DNA from: Acidimicrobiales bacterium | GTDB lineage: Bacteria > Actinomycetota > Acidimicrobiia > Acidimicrobiales > JAUJNH01 | Direction of reading: 5' to 3' | DNA: 64,000 nucleotides | Assembly: GCA_030448245.1 (NCBI GenBank) | Contig: JAUJNH010000004.1 | Span: 186,001 to 250,000, forward strand | Shown: positions 9,578 to 19,033 of the stretch, piece after piece | Layout: each line of letters opens with the position of its first letter | Numbering within the stretch: position 1 is the stretch's first letter | The notes under the pieces: generated by a model | What the model saw: only the letters and a program-made list of their open reading frames with translations | Told to the model about the DNA's origin: nothing | Database searches by the model: none | Translations under genes and position numbers: made by a program

Positions 9578-9599
9578 CCTCGACCTCGGCGGGACCGGG

Positions 9600-10385
9600 T
9601 CACACCGGCTCGAGGAAGCCGGTGAGCGGGGACGAGGCCCGGGCCACCGGAGCCTGACCGGCGAGGCCGGCCCGGTAGGCCAGACGGCCTGCTTCGACGC
9701 CGAGGCGGAAGGCGCGGGCCATCGTCACCGGGTCGGCGGCCGTGGCGATCGCGGTGTTGACGAGCACGGCATCGGCGCCCAGCTCCATGGCGTCGGCCGC
9801 GTGCGACGGCGCACCCAGGCCGGCGTCGACCACGACCGGGACCGTGGCCTGCTCGAGGATGACCCCGAGGGTCTCGCGGCTGGTGATGCCCTGGTTCGAG
9901 CCGATGAACGACCCCAGCGGCATGACCGTGGCGCAGCCCACCTCCTCGAGGCGCTTGCACAGCACCGGGTCGGCGGGGCAGTAGGGGAGGACGGTGAAGC
10001 CGTCGGCCACCAGGCGCTCGGCCGCGGCCAGGGTCTCCACCGGGTCGGGCCACAGGTGGCGGGGATCCGGCGTCACCTCCAGCTTCACCCACGGCGGGGC
10101 GCCGCCCGAGCGGGCCAGCCGGGCCAGGCGCACGGCCTCGTCGGCGTCGACCGCGCCGCTGGTGTTCACGAGGAGCAGGACGCTGGACGGCAGGGCGTCG
10201 AGGATGTCCTCGGCCGCCGAAGGGTCGACCCGGCGCAGGGCCACGGTGACGATCTCGGCGGCAGACGCCTCGATGCTCGCGGTGAGCGAGGCGTTCGAGG
10301 GGAACTTGCCGGTCCCGAGGAGCAGGCGTGAGCCGAACGGGCGGCCGGCGATGACCAGCCGGTCCTCGGTGGTGAGTGTGGCCAT
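9600..10385 (-). CDS. thiG: Thiazole synthase ThiG
   Basis: [81 protein letters not shown]. Confidence 0.95.
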   Translation of the reverse strand: MATLTTEDRLVIAGRPFGSRLLLGTGKFPSNASLTASIEASAAEIVTVALRRVDPSAAEDILDALPSSVLLLVNTSGAVDADEAVRLARLARSGGAPPWVKLEVTPDPRHLWPDPVETLAAAERLVADGFTVLPYCPADPVLCKRLEEVGCATVMPLGSFIGSNQGITSRETLGVILEQATVPVVVDAGLGAPSHAADAMELGADAVLVNTAIATAADPVTMARAFRLGVEAGRLAYRAGLAGQAPVARASSPLTGFLEPV

Positions 10386-10394
10386 GTGGAGCGC

Positions 10395-10479
10395 CTCCCT
10401 TTGGCCCGCATGATCGGGCCGGTCCGAGGGTCGCGGGCTCCGGCTCCCGCCTCTCAGCCCGGTGCACCGGGCTCCCCTG
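10395..10479 (-). ncRNA. TPP (THI-box) riboswitch upstream of thiG
   Basis: Minus strand reads GGGGAGCCCGGTGCACCGGGCTGAGAGGCGGGAG...GACCCTCGGACCGGCCCGATCATGCGGGCCAAAGGGA: CTGAGAGG and ACCCT...GAT.ATGC...AGGGA core in canonical order. Confidence 0.9.
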
Positions 10480-10545
10480 CGCGTTCGGGGGTCGATCCTA
10501 CGCCTCTGGCGGCGTTGCGCGTTCAGGTGGCTACGGTGCTGCGGC

Positions 10546-10686
10546 GTGAGCACCCGCAAGCTCATCATCGCGGCCCTGCTGTGCGGGGTGGCCATCCTCG
10601 TCGCCGGCACCGTCCTCCTCCTCGGCACGCCCAGCCAGTCCGAGGTCGACCGGTCGCCGGCCCCCTCGTCCACGACCGGCCGTTGA
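10546..10686 (+). CDS. Small single-pass membrane protein (46 aa)
   Basis: [46 protein letters not shown], one TM helix; TACGGT box 8 nt upstream of GTG. Confidence 0.55.
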   Translation: MSTRKLIIAALLCGVAILVAGTVLLLGTPSQSEVDRSPAPSSTTGR

Positions 10687-10765
10687 GCCCGCCCGAGCGG
10701 TCCGACTAGGCGCGGGTCGGTGACATCGGCCACCTACGATCAACGGGGCTCACACGCACACCGAG

Positions 10766-12169
10766 GTGGTGGTCCCCCTGGCCGAGCAGTTCGACGTGGT
10801 TGTCATCGGAGGTGGTCCCGGTGGGTACGCCGCGGCGCTGTACGGCGCCGCCGCCGGCCTGAAGGTCGCCGTCGTCGAGAAGGACAAGCTGGGCGGCACC
10901 TGCCTCAACCGGGGGTGCATCCCGGCCAAGGAGTACCTCGAGACGGCGCAGGTGTACCGGACGGTGGCCCACTCGGCGTCGTTCGGCATCAGCGCTGGTG
11001 AGCCGACCATCGACTTCGGCGTCGCTCAGGCCCGCAAGCAGAAGGTGGTCGACCAGCTCGTCGGCGGGCTCTCGGGCCTGCTGAAGAAGCGCAAGGTCAC
11101 GGTCGTCAAGGGCTTCGGCCGCCTCAGCTCGGGGCGGACCGTCAAGGTGGACGACGGGACCGAGCTCAAGGCGGCGCACGTGGTGCTGGCGGCCGGCTCG
11201 GTGCCCCGCACGCTCCCGGGCTTCGACGTCGACGGCACCCACGTCCACACCTCCGACGAGGTGCTGTCGTGGACCGAGCTGCCCCGCCGGGTGGCTGTGG
11301 TGGGCGGCGGGGTCATCGGCTGCGAGTTCGCCTCGGCCCTGTGCGACCTGGGCTGCGAGGTCACCATCCTCGAGTTCCTGCCCACGCTGATGCCGCCGGT
11401 CGACACGGACATCCGGGCCGTCCTCGAAAAGGCGTTCAAGAAGCGGGGCATCACCGTCCACACCGGGGCGAAGGTCGAGGGCCACGAGCCCCAGGACGAC
11501 GGCTCCACCGTCATCCGGTGGAACGGCGACCAGGCCCTGGCCGTCGACGCCATCGTCATGTCGGTCGGGCGGCGCCCGTACCCCGACGGGCTCCTGGACG
11601 ACGGCGCGGGCGTCGAGGTCGACGACAAGGGCTTCGTCAAGGTCGACGGCACCATGCGGACCTCGGCCGAGGCGGTGTGGGCGGTGGGTGACCTCGTCAA
11701 CACCCCCCAGCTGGCCCACGTGGCGTTCGCCGAGGCCATCACGGCCATCCGGGACGTGCTGGGCGAGCCGGCGCTGCCGGTCGACTACGAGAAGGTGCCG
11801 TGGTGCATCTACAGCCACCCCGAGGCGGCGTACGCCGGCCTCACCGAGGAGGCGGCGCAAAAGGCGGGCTACGACGTCGTCGTCGAGAAGCTCCGCATGG
11901 TGGGCAACGGGCGGGCCATCATCGTGGGCGAGACCGACGGCCTGGTGAAGATCGTGGCCGAGAAGCAGGCCGACGGCACGGGCGGTCGCATCCTCGGCGT
12001 GCACCTGGCGGGGCCGTGGGTCACCGAGCAGCTGGGCCAGGGCTACCTGGCCGTCAACTGGGAAGCAACGGTCGACGAGGTGGCGCAGCTGCTGCAGCCC
12101 CACCCGACCCTGTCGGAGACGTTCGGTGAAGCCGTGATGGCGCTCACCGGGAGGGGATTGCACGGCTGA
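10766..12169 (+). CDS. lpd: Dihydrolipoyl dehydrogenase (E3)
   Basis: VVVIGGGPGGYAAALYGAAAGLKVAVVEKDKLGGTCLNRGCIPAKEYL; canonical redox disulfide; C-terminal HPTLSE. Confidence 0.95.
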   Translation: MVVPLAEQFDVVVIGGGPGGYAAALYGAAAGLKVAVVEKDKLGGTCLNRGCIPAKEYLETAQVYRTVAHSASFGISAGEPTIDFGVAQARKQKVVDQLVGGLSGLLKKRKVTVVKGFGRLSSGRTVKVDDGTELKAAHVVLAAGSVPRTLPGFDVDGTHVHTSDEVLSWTELPRRVAVVGGGVIGCEFASALCDLGCEVTILEFLPTLMPPVDTDIRAVLEKAFKKRGITVHTGAKVEGHEPQDDGSTVIRWNGDQALAVDAIVMSVGRRPYPDGLLDDGAGVEVDDKGFVKVDGTMRTSAEAVWAVGDLVNTPQLAHVAFAEAITAIRDVLGEPALPVDYEKVPWCIYSHPEAAYAGLTEEAAQKAGYDVVVEKLRMVGNGRAIIVGETDGLVKIVAEKQADGTGGRILGVHLAGPWVTEQLGQGYLAVNWEATVDEVAQLLQPHPTLSETFGEAVMALTGRGLHG

Positions 12170-13710
12170 TGGCCGACATCACGATGCCGCAGCTCGGGGA
12201 GACCGTCACCGAGGGGACGATCACCCGATGGACCAAGGCGGTCGGCGACCAGGTCGCCGAGGACGAGGTCCTCTACGAGGTCTCGACCGACAAGGTCGAC
12301 TCGGAGGTGCCGTCGCCGTCGAGCGGCTACATCGCCGAGATCCTGGTGGGCGAGGGCGAGACGGTCGCCGTGGGCACGGTCCTGGCTCGGATCTCCGACC
12401 AGGCGCCCGAGGGCGGCAACGGAGCCGCTCCGGCCGAAGCCGAGCCAGAGACGGAGCCCGCCGAGGCCAGGGCGGCCCCGGAGCCCGAGCCCGAGGCGAC
12501 CGAGCCGGAGGGGCAGAAGGAGGAGGGGGCGGGAGAGGCTGAGGCTCATGGGTCCGAGCCGGAGGGCCAGGAGGAGCCGGAGGAGCCCACGGCGGAGGAG
12601 CCGGAGGAGCCCAAGGGAAAGGCCCCTGCGGGCGAGACCTCGGCCGAGGCTTCGGACGACAGCGGTCAGTCCGACGGGACGAGGGGCACGGGCGGGGGCG
12701 GCGCCCTGCTGTCGCCGGTCGTCCGCCGCCTGATCGCCGAGCACGACCTCGACCCCGCCCAGATCAAGGGCACCGGTGTGGGCGGCCGCATCACCCGCAG
12801 CGACGTGTTGAAGCTCGTCGAGAACGGTGGCGCCGCCGCCGATGCCAAGCCCGACGCCCAGGCCGAGCCGGAGCCGAAGCCCGAGTCGAAGGAGAAGCCC
12901 GAGAAGCAACCGCAGCCCGAGGCGACGAGGGCGGAGACCGAAGGCTCGCCCAGGGCGGGAGCCCGCCTGGCTTCCGCGCCGGCGCCGCAGGCCGGGTCCA
13001 GGGACGAGGTCATCCCCTTCAGCCGGATCCGCAGGGTCACGGCCGAGCACATGGTGCGGTCCAAGGCCATCAGCCCCCACACGGTCATCGCCGTCGAGGT
13101 CGACTACTCGGCGGTCGAGAAGGTGCGGCGGGCCAAGAAGGAAGCCTTTCGGGCCGAGGAGGGGGTCGGCCTCACCTACCTGCCGTTCGTGGCCCGGGCC
13201 GTCGTCGATGCCATCTCCGAGTTCCCCCACGTCAACTCCTCGGTTGGGAACGACGAGCTGATCGTGCACCGCTACGTCGACCTGGGGATCGCGGTCGACC
13301 TCGACTTCCAGGGCCTCCTCGTCCCGGTGATCCGCGACGCCCACGACAAGCGCCTGCGCCCCATCGCCCGCCAGATCGGCGAGCTGGCGGCAAAGGCGCG
13401 CAGCAAGAAGCTGTCGCCCGACGACCTGGTGGGCGGCACCTTCACCCTGACCAACGCCGGCCCGTTCGGCACCTTCCTCACCATCCCGGTCATCAACCAG
13501 CCCCAGACCGCCATCCTCTCCACCGACGGCGTGAAGAAGAAGCCGGTGGCCATCCCCCTGCCCGACGGCACCGACGGCATCGCCGTCCACCCGGTCGGCA
13601 TCCTGGCCCTCACCTTCGACCACCGCGCCTTTGACGGCGCCTACGCCGCCGCCTTCGTCGCCAAGGTCAAGGAGATCCTGGAGACCCGGGACTGGTCCGT
13701 CGAGGTGTAG
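12169..13710 (+). CDS. sucB: Dihydrolipoamide acyltransferase (2-oxoacid dehydrogenase E2, succinyltransferase-like)
   Basis: Lipoyl domain (VSTDKVDSEVPSP), Glu/Pro/Ala-rich linker, E3-binding domain (SPVVRRLIAEHDLDPAQIKGTGVGGRITRSDV), catalytic LTFDHRAFDGAYAAAF. Confidence 0.92.
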   Translation: MADITMPQLGETVTEGTITRWTKAVGDQVAEDEVLYEVSTDKVDSEVPSPSSGYIAEILVGEGETVAVGTVLARISDQAPEGGNGAAPAEAEPETEPAEARAAPEPEPEATEPEGQKEEGAGEAEAHGSEPEGQEEPEEPTAEEPEEPKGKAPAGETSAEASDDSGQSDGTRGTGGGGALLSPVVRRLIAEHDLDPAQIKGTGVGGRITRSDVLKLVENGGAAADAKPDAQAEPEPKPESKEKPEKQPQPEATRAETEGSPRAGARLASAPAPQAGSRDEVIPFSRIRRVTAEHMVRSKAISPHTVIAVEVDYSAVEKVRRAKKEAFRAEEGVGLTYLPFVARAVVDAISEFPHVNSSVGNDELIVHRYVDLGIAVDLDFQGLLVPVIRDAHDKRLRPIARQIGELAAKARSKKLSPDDLVGGTFTLTNAGPFGTFLTIPVINQPQTAILSTDGVKKKPVAIPLPDGTDGIAVHPVGILALTFDHRAFDGAYAAAFVAKVKEILETRDWSVEV

Positions 13711-13716
13711 CGCCGG

Positions 13717-13733
13717 CGGGCGCTCCGCGCCCG
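13717..13733 (+). terminator. Short GC hairpin directly after the E2 stop
   Basis: CGGGCGC-TCC-GCGCCCG: 7-bp perfect stem 6 nt past the stop; no U tract. Confidence 0.35.
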
Positions 13734-13856
13734 AACCTCAAGCGCCCGCGAACCCAAGGGGCCCTGATCGCGAACTGCTCGCGGTGTACCGGCCTTTGAT
13801 CGTGACGACCACAGCTAGGTCATCGAACCGGCCACCGACCCGTAGCCTTCCCGGCG

Positions 13857-14918
13857 ATGCGCCTGGTGCAGCGGCTGGACGGCTACCAACGCAGACACCG
13901 GTGGCTGGGCCTGCCCATCGCCGTCATCTACAAGTTCTTCGATGACCAAGGCGTCTACCTGGCCGTCCTCGTCACCCACTACGCCTTCCTCTCGATCTTC
14001 CCGCTGCTGCTGATCTCGTCGTCGATCCTCGGGTTCGTGCTCGGTGACGACCCTGAGCTGCGTGAGCGGATCCTGACGTCGGCACTCCGCCAGTTCCCGG
14101 CGATCGGCGAGCAGCTGGGCCGTCCGGAGGGGCTGCGGGGAAGCACGGCGGCGATCGTGATCGGCACGATCGCCGCCATCTACGGCGCCCTCGGCGTCTC
14201 GCTGGCCGTCCAGAACGCCATGAACATCGCGTGGGCCGTGCCCCGCAACCAGCGGCCGAACCCCATCCAGATACGTGTGCGCGGGGCTCGGCTCCTCGTC
14301 ACGGTCGGGCTGGCGTTCACCGGCACCACCGCCCTGTCCGCTCTGAGCAACCGGGTCGGCTCGTTCGGCTGGGGCCTCGGCGTGCTGGCCAAGCTCGGCT
14401 TCGTACTGCTGGCGATCGCGCTGAACGCGGGCACGTTCAGCCTGGTCATGCGCATGGCCACCACCCGCGCCGTCACCCTGCGGGAGGCCGCCCCAGGAGC
14501 CATCGTGGCGGCGATCGTGTGGCAGCTCCTCCAGATGGGGGGCGCCGCCTACATCCGGCTCGTCATCGCAGACGCCAGCACCACGAACGGGGTCTTCGCC
14601 CTCGTCCTCGGGCTCGTCGCCTGGCTCTACCTCGGCTCTGCCTCGTTCATCATGTGCGCCGAGGTCAACGTCGTCCTGTCCGGGTGCCTCCACCCCCGTG
14701 CGCTCCTCACGCCGTTCAGCGAGCGGGTGAACCTCACGGATGGCGACCGGGCCGCCTACGCGTCGTACGCGACGGCCCAACGCCACAAGGAGTACCAGAA
14801 GGTCGACATCACCTTCGACAACGACGGCCAGCAAGCCTCGGCGCCGGCGGCGGCGTCCTCCGACCCGGAGGTGGCGCCACCAAGACCGGCAGCAGACCCC
14901 GGCGCCGGTGCGGGCTGA
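13857..14918 (+). CDS. YihY/virulence factor BrkB family membrane protein
   Basis: VLVTHYAFLSIFPLLLISSSILGFVLG and PGAIVAAIVWQLLQMGGAAYI...VFALVLGLVAWLYLGSASFIMCAEVNVV; TAGCCT 8 nt upstream of ATG. Confidence 0.9.
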   Translation: MRLVQRLDGYQRRHRWLGLPIAVIYKFFDDQGVYLAVLVTHYAFLSIFPLLLISSSILGFVLGDDPELRERILTSALRQFPAIGEQLGRPEGLRGSTAAIVIGTIAAIYGALGVSLAVQNAMNIAWAVPRNQRPNPIQIRVRGARLLVTVGLAFTGTTALSALSNRVGSFGWGLGVLAKLGFVLLAIALNAGTFSLVMRMATTRAVTLREAAPGAIVAAIVWQLLQMGGAAYIRLVIADASTTNGVFALVLGLVAWLYLGSASFIMCAEVNVVLSGCLHPRALLTPFSERVNLTDGDRAAYASYATAQRHKEYQKVDITFDNDGQQASAPAAASSDPEVAPPRPAADPGAGAG

Positions 14919-15074
14919 TCCGAGGACCAGCGGTGTCTCCGGCGCCTGCACCAGGGCTGGCGGAACGTCGGTCGGGTCGCCCTGGCGGTGCGCAGGTGGG
15001 CCCGTTGCCGTCGCGGCAGGGGTGCGGGAGGTGGTTCCAGGGGAGACCACGCGTCGGGATGCAAGACTTCCACG

Positions 15075-15575
15075 GTGCTGTTGACCGGGATCAATCACGT
15101 CGGCGTGCTGACCGGCAGCACCGACCGCTTCCTCGAGTTCTACAGCAGCGTCTTCGGCGCGACGCACGAGGTGTTCCAGGAGCGGGAAGGGTTCAAGCTG
15201 ACGATCGTCTGGATCGGGCCGACGGCAGAGCTCAACGTGTTCGAGCTGGCAGGCAACCGCGAGCATGAGCGCCAGGTGCCGATGTTCGGTCGAGGCCGGC
15301 TCGATCACCTGGCACTCGAGGCGGCGTCGATCCAAGCCTTCGACATGATCCGCGACCGGCTGGTCGATCGTGGCGCCACCGACGGGTTCGTGACCGACTT
15401 CGGCCACATCCTGAGCCTGTTCTTCCGTGACCCCGACGGGCTGGAAGCAGAGGTGTGCGTCGCGAACCCCGATGCCCACCCAGGCGTGCACAACCCGCCA
15501 GGGACGCCGGCAGCGCGGTACCACCCCGTCGGTGCACCGCACCCTGAGCAGGTCGACGACGCCCTTCGGAGCTGA
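15075..15575 (+). CDS. VOC (glyoxalase/bleomycin resistance) superfamily protein
   Basis: INHVGVLTGSTDRFLEFYSSVFGATHEV...LDHLALEAASIQAFDMIRDRL...LSLFFRDPDGLEAEV. Confidence 0.85.
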   Translation: MLLTGINHVGVLTGSTDRFLEFYSSVFGATHEVFQEREGFKLTIVWIGPTAELNVFELAGNREHERQVPMFGRGRLDHLALEAASIQAFDMIRDRLVDRGATDGFVTDFGHILSLFFRDPDGLEAEVCVANPDAHPGVHNPPGTPAARYHPVGAPHPEQVDDALRS

Positions 15576-15775
15576 CGACCGAGCACGTGCGGACGCTCCC
15601 GGGGCCGACGCGCAGGCGGTCCCGAGGTCCCTGATGAGGAGCGGTAGCAAGAAGATCCTCGGGCCGCGTCCCGGCGTCCTGATGGTCGCGTGTCATGCCG
15701 GCAGCGGGCACCCGACAACGGCACCAGCCGTGCGCCATGGACCGCTCGCCGCCGGACCCTGCGGCGTCGAGAGGA

Positions 15776-16377
15776 TCAATCGGCGGCGGCGCCCCTGCGT
15801 GCGAACGGCGTGGCCACGACCGTGCTGGCCGGCAGCGTGATGCTGGCGCCGGCCTTGAAGCCGTTGCGGGCGTAGAAGGGGTGGTTCCTCGGGTTGGTGG
15901 ATTCGAGGTGGATCACCTGAGGACCGACGTTGCTGGCGGCAAGTGCTTCCAGGAGCCGGGCACCGAGCCCCTGTCGCTCGTGGCCTGGTCGGGTGGCCAC
16001 CACGTGCACGTACACGTAGGGCTGCTCCGGTCGAAGCCCGGCGAAGGCGGCCAAGGCTTGCATCACCTCCGGCAGGCGCTCCGGCGGGACGAGCTGTCGG
16101 ATCACCTCACGAACGGGTGGCTGCCCAGACACGTCAGGGAGCTGCTCAGCCGAGGTGCGCCACAGCAGGCAGGCGTGGCCGCGATCGGTGAGATCAGGGC
16201 GCGGCCGGCGGCGAGGTAGCCGGCGACGATCCGGCCCCACCAGCGACCCGTGTCCTCGAGACGGGTGGCAGCGTCGGGCAGCAGCCACACCATCAACGGG
16301 TCGGCCTCGAACGCCTGGGCGACCAAGGTGCTGACCTCGTGGAGGTCTGCAGGCGTGCCCGGCCGAACCTGGATCAC
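15776..16377 (-). pseudogene. GNAT family N-acetyltransferase, split by a frameshift
   Basis: N-terminal half in one frame (VIQVRPGTPADLHEVSTLVAQAFEADPLMVWLLPDAATR...GYLAAGRAL), C-terminal half in another (RGHACLLWRT...YVYVHVVATRPGHERQGLGARLLEALAAS...FYARNGFKAG). Switch around 16190-16202. Confidence 0.75.
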
Positions 16378-17072
16378 GATCGCGAGTCTCGCGCCTGCGC
16401 GCCGACGGGTTCTGGCGCACCACGCCCGCGTCCTCGTGGTGACTTCCGGCCCGACCAGGCTCGAGACGCCGGGCACCCGGTCCCGGCCGGCAGCGGGGTC
16501 GGCCCCGCCCGGCGCCCGGCGGCTCAGCCGGTGGCTTCGACACGGATCTACCTCGGTGGCCGGAGTGGACATGGGGCCGGTGGGAGCCGCTGCCCGTGGC
16601 CGAGGCTGCTGAGCTTGTTCCGGGCCGTTTCCTTCTGGTGGTGGGTGAGTGGTGGTTGCGCCCTCGACCTCCACGTCGGCCGATCGTGGCGTGATCATCA
16701 GGACACTGACGTCGCCATGGCTCGAGACCATGTTCCCGCCCTTGCCGGGGTCTGCGCGGGGAAGACATCTCGATCGCCGCCGCCGGGCGCCTCGTCCCTT
16801 TGGTCCGGAGCCGCGCTGACGGCCGGTTTTCATCAGAACGACCTTGATGTCGGCGTGATCCCGGCAGTAGCTGGCAGGCCGATGTGACGATCAGCGAGGC
16901 CGACGAGCGATGTTGGATCCACCGACGAGGATCCCGGATGCGGGTGCCATGGGCGAGCGCCGTGCTTCGGACGGCATCCCATATCTCGCACGTTCTTCAC
17001 ATGGACTGCTTCGTGGCGATGGACGGACTGGGCTGATCGGTGTTCGTCCAGGCAGGGGTTAGCGTCGGCGGC

Positions 17073-18827
17073 ATGCTCCGGGTGCGCTGGCTCGGCCGGG
17101 TTGCGTACCGCGACGCCCTCGTCCTGCAGCGGGCACTGCACGGGCGGCCGGGAGGCGATGACTACCTCCTGCTGGTCGAGCACCCGCATGTCTTCACCCT
17201 CGGGGTGCGGGGGCGGGCCGAGGACGTCCTGGTCGACCCGGCGGGCGTGGGTGCCGAGGTGGTGCGGGCCGACCGGGGCGGGCAGGTCACCTACCACGGT
17301 CCCGGACAGCTGGTCGCCTACCCGATCGTGTCCGTGCCGGGCGGGGCGGGGGTGGTCCCGTTGCACATGGCGGCGCTCGAGCAGGTGGTCATCGATGCGC
17401 TCGCCGACCTAGGGCTGCCCGGCTGCGGGCGGGTCGACCGGCCCGGCTACGAGGGTGCGTGGGTGGACCCCAGCGGCTCCCGACCCCGGAAGATCGCCGC
17501 CGTGGGCGCCCGGGTCACCCGGGGGCGCTCGATGCACGGCTTCGCTCTCAACGTCGCCCCGGACCTGGCCATGTTCGGCCACATCGTCCCGTGCGGCCTG
17601 GCCGGCGAGCCGGTCACCAGCCTGCAGGCCGAGGGCCTCGACGTCCCCATGCGGGACGTGGTCGACGCCGTGGTCCGCCACGCCGCCGGCCGCTGGGCGC
17701 CCGACGGGCGGGTCGAGCGCCAAGACGTGGCCTGGCGGGTGGCCCGGGCCGACCTGGCCCCCTTCAGTCGCGGGCTCGGCCCGGGCACACCGGTCGGCCC
17801 CGACCACCACACCAGGTCGGCGGAGCCGGACGTGCCCCCTGGGCCCGACCGGCGGGGCACCGGTCGGCGCGCCAGCTCGACCCCACAGCCCGTGCGCCTC
17901 GTCGGGCGCCTCGCCGCCGCCGGGGTCGATGCCGCCGCCGCCGTCCCGCTGGCCAGCCCGAAGCCCGCCTGGCTGCGGCCCAAGGTCCACCACGGGCCCG
18001 AGGTGCTGGCCATGCGGCGGCGGCTGCGGGGTCTCGACCTCGTGACGGTGTGCGAGGAGGCGGGCTGCCCCAACCTGTCCGAGTGCTGGGCCGAGGGGAC
18101 GGCCACGTTCATGGTCCTCGGCGGGCGCTGCACCCGGACGTGCGGGTTCTGCCTGGTCGACACCAGCCGACCCGGCGCGCCCGACCCGGCCGAGCCGGCC
18201 CGGGTGGGCGAGGCGGTGGCGCAGGCGGGCATCACCCACGCGGTCGTCACGATGGTGGCCCGGGACGACCTGGAGGACGGCGGGGCCGGCCACGTCGCCG
18301 CCACCGTCGCCGCCGTGCGGGCCCGCACCCCGGCCGCCGCCGTCGAGGTGCTCATCAGCGACATGAAGGGCGACCCGGCGGCGCTCGACCTCGTGGCCGC
18401 GGCCCGCCCCGACGTGTGGAACCACAACGTCGAGACCGTGCCCCGGCTGCAGCGAGCCGTCCGGCCCCAGGCGTCGTACGCCCGCAGCCTGGCCGTCCTG
18501 GCCCGGGGAGCGGCGGCCGGCCTCACCACCAAGTCGTCGGTCATCCTGGGCGTGGGCGAGGAGGAGGACGAGGTGCTGGGCGTCCTGGCCGACCTCGCCG
18601 CGCTCGGCACCGGCATCGTCACCCTGGGCCAGTACCTGCGGCCGACCAGCACCCACCTGCCCGTGGCCCGCTGGTGGCACCCCGACGACTTCGAGCGGCT
18701 GAAGGCGGCCGGCGAGGCGATGGGCATCGCCCACGTCGAGGCGTCGCCGCTGACCCGCTCGAGCCACCACGCCGGCCGGGCCGCTGAGGCCGCCCGGGGT
18801 GCGGCCGCCGGGCTGGTCCCGACGTGA
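17073..18827 (+). CDS. LipB-LipA fusion: octanoyltransferase fused to lipoyl synthase
   Basis: Single open frame. LipB: VEHPHVFTLG, RGGQVTYHGPGQLVAYPI, KIAAVGARVTRGRSMHGFALN, IVPCGL. LipA: KPAWLRPK, CEEAGCPNLSECW, CTRTCGFCLVDT, LISDMKGD, NHNVETVPRL, TKSSVILGVGE, GQYLRPT. Confidence 0.93.
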   Translation: MLRVRWLGRVAYRDALVLQRALHGRPGGDDYLLLVEHPHVFTLGVRGRAEDVLVDPAGVGAEVVRADRGGQVTYHGPGQLVAYPIVSVPGGAGVVPLHMAALEQVVIDALADLGLPGCGRVDRPGYEGAWVDPSGSRPRKIAAVGARVTRGRSMHGFALNVAPDLAMFGHIVPCGLAGEPVTSLQAEGLDVPMRDVVDAVVRHAAGRWAPDGRVERQDVAWRVARADLAPFSRGLGPGTPVGPDHHTRSAEPDVPPGPDRRGTGRRASSTPQPVRLVGRLAAAGVDAAAAVPLASPKPAWLRPKVHHGPEVLAMRRRLRGLDLVTVCEEAGCPNLSECWAEGTATFMVLGGRCTRTCGFCLVDTSRPGAPDPAEPARVGEAVAQAGITHAVVTMVARDDLEDGGAGHVAATVAAVRARTPAAAVEVLISDMKGDPAALDLVAAARPDVWNHNVETVPRLQRAVRPQASYARSLAVLARGAAAGLTTKSSVILGVGEEEDEVLGVLADLAALGTGIVTLGQYLRPTSTHLPVARWWHPDDFERLKAAGEAMGIAHVEASPLTRSSHHAGRAAEAARGAAAGLVPT

Positions 18828-19033
18828 GCGCCCTCGTCGCCTTCCTGGTCGTCATGGTCGGGGTCCCGGCCGGCCTCATCTTCTGCACGGTCGTGGCCCG
18901 CGACATGGACGCCCGGGGCCTCGACGGGCGGATCTACGGTGCCCTCACGCTCTTCCTGCCGCCGGCCGGCCTGGCGCTGTGGGCGTACAAGCGGGCGACC
19001 ACGCCGAAGCTCGACGACGGGCAGGCCACCTGA
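18824..19033 (+). CDS. Small two-helix membrane protein (69 aa)
   Basis: GTGA overlap with the preceding stop and TGATG overlap with the next start; hydrophobic N-terminus. Confidence 0.65.
   Translation: MSALVAFLVVMVGVPAGLIFCTVVARDMDARGLDGRIYGALTLFLPPAGLALWAYKRATTPKLDDGQAT

Noticed and set aside
12400-12670. Glu/Pro/Ala-rich repeat-like segment in the E2 gene as a DNA repeat
   Set aside because: It is the flexible linker between lipoyl and E3-binding domains; no exact tandem unit.
16833-17366. 177-aa minus-strand ORF antisense to lipB
   Set aside because: Composition is shadow-frame-like and the opposite strand is a clear LipB.
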